A stretch of DNA of 8,764 nucleotides from Candidatus Stercoripulliclostridium merdigallinarum (GTDB lineage: Bacteria > Bacillota > Clostridia > Christensenellales > DTU072): assembly GCA_018714575.1 (NCBI GenBank), contig DVNF01000059.1, positions 1 through 8,764 on the forward strand, read 5' to 3'. A model generated the notes under the pieces. The model made no database searches and had not been told where the DNA came from. It saw only the letters and a list, made by a program, of their open reading frames with translations. Position numbers and translations under genes: made by a program. Positions 1 through 7,354 of this stretch are shown here, in pieces. Positions within the stretch are counted from its first letter, which is position 1; every line of letters begins with the position of its first letter.

Positions 1-3000
1 CAACCCGGCAACGATCATGACCGACGCGGCTTTGGCGGACGCCATTTATACCGAGCCCCTGACTTTGGAAACGGTAAAACGTATCATCATAAAGGAAAAA
101 CCCGATTCGGTATTGGGAACTTTGGGCGGACAAACCGGGCTGACTCTGTCCATGCAGTTGGAAAAGGAAGGCTTTTTAAAGGCGCATAACGTCAGATTGA
201 TAGGTACCGACGCCGATTCGATCTGCCTTGCCGAGGACAGAGAGCTGTTCAAGGAAACGATGGAATCGTTGAATATGCCTTGTATACCTTCGGACATAGC
301 TTCGACGGTGGAAGAGGCTTTGGACGCAGCCGAAAAAATAGGTTATCCCGTCATCGTGCGCCCCGCGTTTACCTTGGGCGGCAACGGCGGCGGCGTGGCT
401 TATTCCGCAGAGGAATTGAAAACAGTGGCGGCGGGCGGCATAGAGGTTTCGCCGATTTCCCAAATCCTGGTCGAAAAGTATATTTACGGTTGGAAAGAAA
501 TAGAATTCGAAGCCGTGCGCGATTCCATAGGCAATACTATTGCCGTATGCAGTATGGAAAACGTCGATCCCGTCGGAGTGCACACGGGCGATTCCATAGT
601 AGTTGCGCCTGCATTGACGCTGTCAGACAAGGAATACGAAATGTTGCGTTCTGCGTCGATAGACATCGTATCGAAGCTGAACATTATCGGCGGTTGCAAC
701 TGCCAATACGCCCTGGATCCCGATTCGATGCGCTTTGCCGTAATAGAGGTAAACCCCAGGCTGTCGCGTTCGTCGGCGCTGGCAAGTAAAGCTACCGGCT
801 ATCCCATAGCCAAAGTGGCGACCAGGCTTGCGTTGGGGTATACTCTGGACGAGATCAAAAACGAAGTCACGGGAAAGACTTGCGCCTGTTTCGAACCGGC
901 GGTCGATTATATAGTCTGTAAATTCCCGAAATGGCCCTTTGACAAGTTCGTGTATGCCGACAGGACTTTGGGAACGCAGATGAAAGCGACGGGCGAGGTT
1001 ATGAGTATCGCGACGTCTTTCGAAGCGGCTATCATGAAAGCCGTTCGCGGAGCCGAAATAGGCATAGACACTTTGAATATGCCGGCAATTTCCGAATACG
1101 ATTCCGAAAAATTAATGGCGGCGTGCGACGACAGGCGTATCTTTGCCGTGTTCAAAGCTTTGAAAGAGGGAATCTCCGTAGACCGTATTTTCCAAATCAC
1201 GAAAATAGACAGGTTCTTTATAAACAAGCTGAAAAATCTTGCCGACTTTGAAACGGCGATTGCGGGGAAAGCGTTGGATAAAGAGCAGTATCTGACGGGC
1301 AAGCGTTTGGGATATACCGACAAAGCTTTGGAACGCATTTCCGGGCATAAGGTTCCCGAACACCGCAATGCGGTATACAAAATGGTCGATACCTGCGCTG
1401 CGGAGTTCGACGCCGAAACGCCTTATTTCTATTCGTCCTATGCCGACGAGGACGAGGCTTACAGGCACATAGACCGCAACAAAAAGACGGTTTTGGTATT
1501 GGGTTCCGGACCCATCAGAATAGGTCAGGGCATAGAGTTTGATTATTCCAGCGTGCATTGCGCCTGGGCGATAAAGCGCGAGGGCTACGAGGTCAGTATC
1601 ATCAACAATAACCCCGAAACGGTATCTACCGATTTCGACGTTGCGGACAGATTGTATTTCGAGCCGCTGACGCCGGAGGACGTCGACAACGTAATCGCCG
1701 TGGAAAAGCCTATCGGCGTAGTCGTGGCGTTCGGCGGACAGACGGCGATAAAGCTGACAAAGCACTTGGACGAAAAAGGCATAAAAGTATTAGGCACTTC
1801 CGCAGACGGAATAGACAAGGCGGAGGACAGGGAAAGGTTCGACCAACTGTTGGAAGAAGTAGGGTTTAAACGCCCCAAAGGCTACGGCGTGACGAATTTG
1901 TCCGACGCCGTGCACGTTGCGGAAAGCCTGGGTTATCCCGTGTTGGTCAGACCGTCTTACGTCATAGGCGGTCAGAACATGACGATAGCCTATAACGAAT
2001 CCGACGTCGAAGAATACATGAATCTGATTTTAAGTACCGGGATAGAATCTCCGATACTTATCGACAAATACCTGATGGGAACGGAATTGGAAGTCGACGT
2101 CATTTCCGACGGCGAGGACGTTCTGATGCCCGGTATCATGCAACACATAGAACGCGCAGGGATACATTCGGGCGATTCGATCGCGGTATATCCCCCGTAT
2201 AACATAGGGGACGTAATGCGTGAAAAAATCGTCGATTGTTCGACAAGGCTGGCGTTATTATTGGGCACGCGCGGATTGGTGAACATTCAATACGTCATTT
2301 ATGAAAACGAATTATACGTCATCGAAGTAAATCCCAGGGCGTCGCGTACAATACCGTATCTTAGTAAGGTTACCGGCATACCCATGGTGGATATAGCCAC
2401 CCACATAATGCTGGGCGGCAAGCTAAAGGACCTGGGATACGGCAGCGGTTTGGCAAAGACGGTCCCGTACGTTACCGCAAAAGTGCCGGTATTCTCGTTC
2501 GAAAAGCTGAGAAACGTCAATTCTATTCTGGGGCCGGAGATGAAATCGACGGGCGAAGTCTTGGGCGTAGGAAAGACCATTGTGGAAGCTCTGTTCAAAG
2601 GGCTGACCGCCGCGGGATTCAAAATAGACATCAACAAGGAAAACCGCGGAGTCTATATCTCCGTCCGCGACGTAGACAAATACGACGCGTTGAAACTTGC
2701 CAAAAAGTTCTTGGATCTGGGCATCACCATATACGCCGACGGCGCCGCCGCCGAAGTCGTACACGAATTGGGCTCCGACTGCGTGGAAATAAAGGGCGAA
2801 GAAATTTATCAACTGCTGGAAGACGGAAAAATAGACTATATCGTCTCTACCGTTCCGAATACCAGAAGCTCTGTAGATAAGTATATAAAACTCAGAACGC
2901 GCGCCATTCAGCTGGGTATAGCTTGCATGACCTCTTTGGATACGGCAAACGCTTTGGCGGATATCCTGGCTTCGCGCTTTACCGAAAGGAATACCGAACT

Positions 3001-3868
3001 GGTAGACCTGAACAAGATGCGGAAGGAACGCTTGAAAATAGCTTTCAGCAAGATGCAATCGCTTGGTAACGACGGAGTTTATATCGAAAACTTCGACAAT
3101 TCGGTCAGCTGTCCCGAAAGCCTTGCCATCCACTTTGCCGACCGCAACTTCGGCATAGGTTCCAACGGACTTGCCGTCATCGGTAAATCCGACGTTGCCG
3201 ACGCCAAAATGGATATTTACAACAAGGACGGTTCGGACGGTAAAACTTCGGGTACCTCGCTGATCTGTACGGGCAAATTCCTGTACGACCGCGGCATAGT
3301 CGACAAAACCGACATCACGATCGAAACGCAATCGGGTATCCGTAAATTAGGCTTGTATCTTTCGGACGGACAGGTTTCCGGCGTTACCTGCGATATGGGC
3401 GTGCCCGGCTTGAAGCCTTCGGAAATTCCCTGCGCCCTGGAAGGCGATTCCGTCATAGGCAGGGAAGTCGAGATCCGCGGCGAAAAATACACCGTCACCG
3501 TCATTTCGATAGGCAATCCTCACCTTGTCATATTCGTAGACCGAGTCGACGACGTCGATATCAGGAAATTGGGACCGCTGTTCGAGTACGCGCCGTTTTT
3601 CAGCGACCGAACCAACGTCGAATTCGTGCGCGTAGTCAATAACGGCACTTTAAAGATGCGCGTCTGGGAAAGAGGTAACGGCGAAACTTTGGCTTCGGGA
3701 TCCGGCGCCTGCGCCGCAGTCGTAGCCGCCACCTTAAACGGATATATCCCTGCCGATACCGATATCACGGTAAAAACTCGCGGAGGCGACGTTACCGTGC
3801 ATTACGATAAGTCCGTTTCGTTGACTTCGTCGGCGCACCTGGTCTACGAAGGCGTGATAAGAATATAA
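1..3868 (+). CDS. carB: Carbamoyl-phosphate synthase large chain fused to a DapF-like domain (5' partial)
   Basis: CarB makes carbamoyl phosphate from bicarbonate, ATP and ammonia delivered by CarA, for pyrimidine and arginine synthesis in the cytoplasm. The frame is open from base 2 and enters at NPATIMTD, about E. coli CarB residue 48, so the ATG at 17 is internal and the true start lies upstream. Residue numbers here count that ATG as 1. The first ATP-grasp half has VHTGDSIVVAP and IEVNPRLSRSS. The second half starts near base 1481 with GSGPIRIGQGIEFDYS and has IHSGDS and IEVNPRASRT, so both catalytic halves look intact. An MGS-like allosteric domain covers about 2641-3010, but its usual ATxGT phosphate motif reads ADGAAA. 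The ORF then continues into a DapF fold (about residues 1006-1283). CarB alone is normally about 1,070 residues; this protein would be about 1,330. The CarB call is certain. The job of the extra domain is unknown. Confidence 0.96.
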   Translation, partial: NPATIMTDAALADAIYTEPLTLETVKRIIIKEKPDSVLGTLGGQTGLTLSMQLEKEGFLKAHNVRLIGTDADSICLAEDRELFKETMESLNMPCIPSDIASTVEEALDAAEKIGYPVIVRPAFTLGGNGGGVAYSAEELKTVAAGGIEVSPISQILVEKYIYGWKEIEFEAVRDSIGNTIAVCSMENVDPVGVHTGDSIVVAPALTLSDKEYEMLRSASIDIVSKLNIIGGCNCQYALDPDSMRFAVIEVNPRLSRSSALASKATGYPIAKVATRLALGYTLDEIKNEVTGKTCACFEPAVDYIVCKFPKWPFDKFVYADRTLGTQMKATGEVMSIATSFEAAIMKAVRGAEIGIDTLNMPAISEYDSEKLMAACDDRRIFAVFKALKEGISVDRIFQITKIDRFFINKLKNLADFETAIAGKALDKEQYLTGKRLGYTDKALERISGHKVPEHRNAVYKMVDTCAAEFDAETPYFYSSYADEDEAYRHIDRNKKTVLVLGSGPIRIGQGIEFDYSSVHCAWAIKREGYEVSIINNNPETVSTDFDVADRLYFEPLTPEDVDNVIAVEKPIGVVVAFGGQTAIKLTKHLDEKGIKVLGTSADGIDKAEDRERFDQLLEEVGFKRPKGYGVTNLSDAVHVAESLGYPVLVRPSYVIGGQNMTIAYNESDVEEYMNLILSTGIESPILIDKYLMGTELEVDVISDGEDVLMPGIMQHIERAGIHSGDSIAVYPPYNIGDVMREKIVDCSTRLALLLGTRGLVNIQYVIYENELYVIEVNPRASRTIPYLSKVTGIPMVDIATHIMLGGKLKDLGYGSGLAKTVPYVTAKVPVFSFEKLRNVNSILGPEMKSTGEVLGVGKTIVEALFKGLTAAGFKIDINKENRGVYISVRDVDKYDALKLAKKFLDLGITIYADGAAAEVVHELGSDCVEIKGEEIYQLLEDGKIDYIVSTVPNTRSSVDKYIKLRTRAIQLGIACMTSLDTANALADILASRFTERNTELVDLNKMRKERLKIAFSKMQSLGNDGVYIENFDNSVSCPESLAIHFADRNFGIGSNGLAVIGKSDVADAKMDIYNKDGSDGKTSGTSLICTGKFLYDRGIVDKTDITIETQSGIRKLGLYLSDGQVSGVTCDMGVPGLKPSEIPCALEGDSVIGREVEIRGEKYTVTVISIGNPHLVIFVDRVDDVDIRKLGPLFEYAPFFSDRTNVEFVRVVNNGTLKMRVWERGNGETLASGSGACAAVVAATLNGYIPADTDITVKTRGGDVTVHYDKSVSLTSSAHLVYEGVIRI
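3032..3868 (+). other. DapF-like C-terminal domain of the CarB fusion, both catalytic Cys replaced by Ser
   Basis: This part of the fused ORF is a complete diaminopimelate epimerase fold of about 278 residues (E. coli DapF has 274). It begins LKIAFSKMQSLGND and ends LVYEGVIRI. Two-lobe landmarks appear in order: LGND, GIGSNG, NKDGSDGK, GNPHLVIF, RTNVEF, WERGNGET and SGSGACAAV. By alignment from memory to E. coli/H. influenzae numbering, residues equivalent to N11, N64, N157, N190, E208, R209, G218 and S219 are kept (N1018, N1069, N1167, N1200, E1218, R1219, G1228, S1229). Cys73 is Ser1078 (3248-3250) and Cys217 is Ser1227 (3695-3697). The first active-site motif, normally CGNGxRC, reads SGTSLIC. 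Normal two-cysteine racemisation is therefore unlikely. A ligand-sensing pseudoenzyme, an altered reaction, or a purely structural role are all possible. Confidence 0.9.
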
Positions 3869-3895
3869 AATTATAAGAATTATAAGAATATAAAA
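3857..3895. repeat. Short A/T-rich direct repeats at the carB end/ybaK leader
   Basis: The 14-base sequence ATAAGAATATAAAA occurs perfectly at 3857-3870, where it contains the CarB fusion stop codon, and again at 3882-3895, just before the ybaK ATG. An 8-base partial copy, ATAAGAAT, lies between them at 3873-3880. The stretch is far more A/T-rich than its flanks. It could be a slippage duplication or an unstructured A/U-rich leader that helps ribosomes load without a Shine-Dalgarno. Function is not known. Confidence 0.7.
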
Positions 3896-3897
3896 AC

Positions 3898-4383
3898 ATG
3901 ACGAAAATTCCAAAGACAAACGCTATAAGGATACTTGAACAGAAAAAGTCGGCATTCGACGTGCTGACGTTCGATGCGGACGAAGCCGTTTCCGGAGTAG
4001 AGGCGGCAAACCGCATGGGTATCGACGTGAAAAACGTCTATAAAACTTTGGTAACGGTGGGTAAATCGGGCGCGCATTACGTTTTCGTAGTGCCCGTAGC
4101 CGAGGAATTGGACCTTAGAAAAGCCGCAGTCGCCGCAGGCGAAAAGAATATCGCCATGATCCATTCCAAAGAATTACTGCCTTTAACAGGCTATATTCAC
4201 GGCGGCTGTTCCCCGATAGGCATGAAAAAAGCCTTTCCGACTTTTATAGATACCTCTGCCGAAGCTTTGGATTTCATGGTTTTCAGCGGCGGCAGGATCG
4301 GTTTGCAGGTAAAAATGGCGCCCGACAGCCTGATAAAAGCCGCAAACGCGACTTATAAGGATTTAGTCTTAGACCGTAATTAA
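3898..4383 (+). CDS. ybaK: Cys-tRNA(Pro)/Cys-tRNA(Cys) deacylase, YbaK/EbsC family
   Basis: Proteins of this family hydrolyse cysteine wrongly attached to tRNA(Pro) by prolyl-tRNA synthetase, a trans-editing step in the cytoplasm. The 161-residue protein matches E. coli YbaK (159 residues) in length and layout: an N-terminal NAIRILEQ helix, VYKTLV with the conserved lysine at residue 49, VVPVAEELDLRKAA, the glycine-rich loop GGCSPIGMKK (102-111), and FSGGRIGLQV near the C-terminus. The ATG is supported by alignment of the N-terminus, although no Shine-Dalgarno precedes it; the 29-bp spacer from carB is an A/T-rich repeat. Close spacing on the same strand suggests co-transcription with the carB fusion and perhaps coupled translation. 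It ends 18 bp from the convergent methyltransferase gene, with no convincing terminator between. Exact tRNA specificity within the family is inferred. Confidence 0.93.
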   Translation: MTKIPKTNAIRILEQKKSAFDVLTFDADEAVSGVEAANRMGIDVKNVYKTLVTVGKSGAHYVFVVPVAEELDLRKAAVAAGEKNIAMIHSKELLPLTGYIHGGCSPIGMKKAFPTFIDTSAEALDFMVFSGGRIGLQVKMAPDSLIKAANATYKDLVLDRN

Positions 4384-4401
4384 ATAATCGATCGGGAGAA
4401 A

Positions 4402-5514
4402 TCAGATTTTCTTTTCAGGGAAATAGCTGTAAAACGTCGTTTCTATTTCGGCGTTATACAGCTTTCTTCTTTTATCGGCTTTACCCATTATCCGTTCGAC
4501 GGCGGGATATGCGGAAATTATTCCGAAAGTAAATCCGGGTAGCGCCTTTTTGGCTGCGGCAAGTTCCGAATACAGTTTTTTCAATTCCTCGTCTTTTCCA
4601 AGCCTGACGCCGTATGGGGGATTGGTGACGACGTGCCCGAATTTAAAGCGCGACCTAAGCTGTGAAACGGGGCGCACTTGAAAGTGTACCTTGCCCTCCA
4701 AACCAGCCGCTTTTAAATGCGCTTCCGCCATGGACACAGCCGACGGATTTATATCGTAACCGGCTATATCCGGCTTTACGTCGGTGATCTCAGAAGTCAG
4801 TTCCTCGCGTATCCGTTCGGTAATTTGTTCGGGGAAAATCGGATAATTTTCAAAGCTGAAACGTCTTTTCAGACCGGGCGCCGTGTTTGTCGCTATCAAT
4901 GCCGCTTCTATCGGCAGGGTACCCGAACCGCAAAACGGATCTATCATGACGCCGCCTTTATACCCCGTCAACAGCAATAACGCCGCCGCCAAGGTTTCCG
5001 ACAGGGGGGCTTCGCCCATCAACTTTCTGTATCCGCGCTTATGTAACGCATCGCCCGAAGTATCCAACAGTAACGTCATATTGTCGTCGCTGACGTCGAC
5101 GGTGAAACGGTAGGTTTCGCCCGTTTCCGATAACCTGCCGCCCATAGCGTCGGCAACGGCGCGTTTGGTTACCTTTTGCAACGCGCTTAACGCGAACAGC
5201 TTGGATTTGTGCGAGGAAGCGTTTACGACTATTTTCGCGTTATCAGGGATAAAGTCGGGAAAACGCACGGCGCGCACGAGATCGTACAGTTCGTCGAACG
5301 TGACTGCCGCGCCCCGGGTGATACACAGATAAACGCGGTTTGCCGTCCGTAAAGTCATATTCAAACGTACCGCGTCTGAAAGACCGCCTTTGAACGGTAT
5401 GCGACCGTAAACCGCGCCGCCGGGATCGAAACCCGATTTTATCAGCTCACGCTTAACGACGGCTTCCAATCCGGAAGCCGCCGTCACGCATAAGTTTTCA
5501 AAAAATTCTGTCAT
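4402..5514 (-). CDS. ypsC: THUMP-domain class I SAM-dependent rRNA methyltransferase (YpsC/RlmL family)
   Basis: Members of this family methylate a base in 23S rRNA; E. coli RlmL makes m2G2445. The 370-residue protein matches B. subtilis YpsC (about 385) in size. The N-terminal part (about 1-160), starting with the family pattern LCVTAASGLEAVVKREL, holds the ferredoxin-like and THUMP RNA-binding region and ends in LDTSGDALHKRGYR. A Rossmann methyltransferase domain follows: DPFCGSGTLPIEAALIA binds SAM (192 onward), GYDINPSAV (252-260) supplies the acidic residue for the ribose, and NPPYGVR (298-304) is the catalytic motif for amino-group methylation. The ATG at 5514 fits the family N-terminus but has no Shine-Dalgarno. 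It lies 17 bp after the transporter stop codon on the same strand, so it is probably translated from the transporter transcript. The exact target nucleotide is not shown by sequence. Confidence 0.93.
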   Translation of the reverse strand: MTEFFENLCVTAASGLEAVVKRELIKSGFDPGGAVYGRIPFKGGLSDAVRLNMTLRTANRVYLCITRGAAVTFDELYDLVRAVRFPDFIPDNAKIVVNASSHKSKLFALSALQKVTKRAVADAMGGRLSETGETYRFTVDVSDDNMTLLLDTSGDALHKRGYRKLMGEAPLSETLAAALLLLTGYKGGVMIDPFCGSGTLPIEAALIATNTAPGLKRRFSFENYPIFPEQITERIREELTSEITDVKPDIAGYDINPSAVSMAEAHLKAAGLEGKVHFQVRPVSQLRSRFKFGHVVTNPPYGVRLGKDEELKKLYSELAAAKKALPGFTFGIISAYPAVERIMGKADKRRKLYNAEIETTFYSYFPEKKI

Positions 5515-5531
5515 TGAAAGGTTAATAAGTC

Positions 5532-7313
5532 TTATTTATCTGCCGAGGGATCGTCCGCATCTTCCGATTTTTCCGATTCGGTAGTTTCTTCGGTTACTTC
5601 TTCGGTTGCTTCTACGGAATTTTCCTTTTTGTCCTCGTCGTTACCTTTTATGATACCGATTGCGCTAACGCCCATGATCGCCGCGGCTTCGTCCTCGGTG
5701 ATTGCGCCGATGGAAGTTTTACCGACTTCTTCGTCCAGGTTATATGCGCCTTCGGCACGGCTCTTTTCCGCCAAAGCCGCCACGATTTTTTCGTGTTGCT
5801 TTTTATTCAGCGTATAGAAGAACAGCGTGATCAGCATCAATGCCGCCGAAACTGCGGAAACTATAAAGGCTATATTGAAATAATCCAACGCGTTGTTTAT
5901 CTGCGTTTGAGTGGGAGGGATTTCTCCGCCGTAGAAGTAGGAAGGCTGGTAGTCCATGCCTTGTTTTACGTAAGCCATGACGACCAATCCGGCGTTCGTG
6001 AACACCAATACCAACGCGTACAGGAATGTCTGGATAAAGCCTTCCAATCGTTTTCCCGTCAGGTATTGTTGGTAATCGGACAGCTCCGCCATCATCAACG
6101 GCTGTAACGAAGCCAACGCGTTGAACAGCGAAATGAACCTGAGTAACGTAATGACGACGGCGGACACGGTGCCTTGCGGAATGTTTTGCAGACCTATCAG
6201 TCCCAACAGCAAATAACCGAAAGCGTTGCAACCCATCCAAATCATCAAAATGGTACGGTTGTTCATTTTTCTGGTCATCAGCGGCAATAAGATCATGTTG
6301 GGAGTGACGGCAAAGCCTGTGATCAAAGTCAACGCGCCGTATACTTCCAAGCCCGTGGCGATGTCCGCGCCGTAACGCAATCTGCCGATGACTTCGGCGT
6401 CTATTTCTACCACCGTGCGGCTGGAGCCCAAAACCAATGCCAACGTAAAGATCAACAGCGGCTTGTTCTTCATAATCATGCGCATGCCTTCTATCAAGCC
6501 GACTTTTTCTTTGTTTTCGACCGTCGGAATGACGCGTTCTTTTACTTTGAACAGGCACAGCAGCAACACCAAACCGACTGCGGCGTAGATAAAGCCCAGG
6601 TACCTGTATGCCATATATTCCTGGCCAAGATCGTTAAAGTGAGCTTTGATGACGTTGCCCAAAACGTTCATGATCGTGGGCGAGAAACCTATTACCAAAC
6701 CGATAGGCGACCAAATATCCGCTCTTTCCTGTTGGTTGGGGGTGATGACGCCGGGCAACAGATAGAAAGTATTTTGAACCAGGTTCCAAATTATCAAAGT
6801 CGGCGTACAGATCAAATATGCGTAAATCGTACGAGCATCTTCCGACATGCCCTGCGGTTGCCAGGTAGCGGCAATTGCGAATACGGCAAGGATAGGTGCC
6901 AAAACCAAGATAAAAGGTTTATATTTGCCGTATTTCGTATTGGTATTTTGAATCAATTTTCCGAAGACCGGTTGGATTATCAAACCGATTATGCTGGAAA
7001 GGAAGCATATCCACGCGCCGTGAATGACGTCGATATCATAAATACCCGGGATCTGCGTGGCGGTGATCAGACCGGAAACTATCGTGATGATGGTGCTGAC
7101 GCCGAATGCCGTGCCGCCCAAGCAGAGAATTTCTTTTAAATTCAAATATCTGCCTTTTGGCGGGTTCTTCCAAAAAACTTTGATTTTAGCCGGAAGAGTT
7201 ACAAAAAACTCCTTTAAATCGAACTTCGGTTTGCCCTGCGGCGCGTTGCCGGGGTTCATCTGCGGTTCGGTGGCGGGAGTCGTTTCCGGGGTAAGATCCG
7301 TGTTGTTATCCAT
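5532..7313 (-). CDS. GPH-family (MFS_2) sugar:cation symporter with acidic C-terminal tail
   Basis: This is an inner-membrane secondary transporter of 593 residues. It has a Pro/Thr-rich cytoplasmic N-terminus of about 50 residues, then twelve hydrophobic segments between about residues 62 and 500. Glycoside-pentoside-hexuronide symporter signatures are present: KYGKYKPFIL after helix 2, and SDYQQYLTGKRLEG in the loop before helix 11, matching the family's D-x-x-x-Y/W-x-TGKR-x-EG pattern. A cytoplasmic tail of about 93 residues follows helix 12 and ends in a Glu/Asp/Thr-rich stretch; family members usually stop near 450-480 residues. I chose ATG 7313 because AAGGAGG lies 5 bases upstream. A TTG at 7343 would add 10 residues but has no ribosome site and sits almost on the predicted transcription start. 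Likely substrates are sugars, glycosides or uronates; the nearby purine-salvage genes raise nucleosides as a weaker possibility. Confidence 0.88.
   Translation of the reverse strand: MDNNTDLTPETTPATEPQMNPGNAPQGKPKFDLKEFFVTLPAKIKVFWKNPPKGRYLNLKEILCLGGTAFGVSTIITIVSGLITATQIPGIYDIDVIHGAWICFLSSIIGLIIQPVFGKLIQNTNTKYGKYKPFILVLAPILAVFAIAATWQPQGMSEDARTIYAYLICTPTLIIWNLVQNTFYLLPGVITPNQQERADIWSPIGLVIGFSPTIMNVLGNVIKAHFNDLGQEYMAYRYLGFIYAAVGLVLLLCLFKVKERVIPTVENKEKVGLIEGMRMIMKNKPLLIFTLALVLGSSRTVVEIDAEVIGRLRYGADIATGLEVYGALTLITGFAVTPNMILLPLMTRKMNNRTILMIWMGCNAFGYLLLGLIGLQNIPQGTVSAVVITLLRFISLFNALASLQPLMMAELSDYQQYLTGKRLEGFIQTFLYALVLVFTNAGLVVMAYVKQGMDYQPSYFYGGEIPPTQTQINNALDYFNIAFIVSAVSAALMLITLFFYTLNKKQHEKIVAALAEKSRAEGAYNLDEEVGKTSIGAITEDEAAAIMGVSAIGIIKGNDEDKKENSVEATEEVTEETTESEKSEDADDPSADK
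5586..5609 (-). repeat. 12-bp tandem repeat in the transporter's acidic tail
   Basis: TTCTTCGGTTAC (5586-5597) is followed directly by TTCTTCGGTTGC (5598-5609), 11 of 12 bases identical. On the coding strand this gives the repeating Glu/Thr pattern EATEEVTEE near the protein's C-terminus. The arrangement fits growth of the tail by replication slippage. Confidence 0.7.
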
Positions 7314-7318
7314 TACTG

Positions 7319-7325
7319 CCTCCTT
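7319..7325 (-). promoter_or_regulatory. Ribosome binding site deciding the transporter start
   Basis: The minus strand reads AAGGAGG, then CAGTA, then ATG. This near-perfect Shine-Dalgarno fixes the start at 7313 and argues against the upstream TTG at 7343. Confidence 0.9.
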
Positions 7326-7338
7326 CCCAAACAGCTTT

Positions 7339-7352
7339 TTCAAGCGCTTTTA
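7339..7352 (-). promoter_or_regulatory. Candidate cre/LacI-family operator at the transporter transcription start
   Basis: The minus strand reads TAAAAGCGCTTGAA. Its core AAGCGCTT is a perfect 8-bp palindrome. By my count the 14-mer agrees with the CcpA cre consensus TGWAARCGYTWNCW at 12 of 14 positions. It covers the predicted +1 (about 7348), a position from which a bound repressor would block transcription. The motif also fits other LacI/GalR-family regulators. No regulator gene is in the window. Confidence 0.55.
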
Positions 7353-7354
7353 TA

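Noticed and set aside
17..19. ATG at 17 as the start of carB
   Set aside because: The frame is open upstream to the window edge, and the preceding codons read NPATI, matching an internal conserved block of CarB. The real start is outside the window.
3020..3040. CarB-DapF fusion as a frameshift or assembly artefact
   Set aside because: Both domains are in the same frame with complete, well-formed ends and no duplicated or missing residues. An artefact would more likely leave a truncated domain. Outside confirmation is still suggested in the findings.
2423..3331. Long open frame (302 codons) on the minus strand inside the carB fusion
   Set aside because: It is antisense to conserved CarB/DapF coding sequence, shows no recognisable family, and has no promoter or ribosome site that I could see. 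It is a codon-usage shadow.
4384..4425. Possible terminator between the convergent ybaK and methyltransferase genes
   Set aside because: Only a weak A/T pairing (AGAAAT with ATTTTCT) and a short T run are present, partly inside the methyltransferase coding sequence. There is no GC stem, so I do not call a terminator.
5803..6558. 251-codon minus-strand frame within the transporter
   Set aside because: It is out of frame with the transporter, Arg/His-rich, with no domain features. It is a shadow of the real gene.
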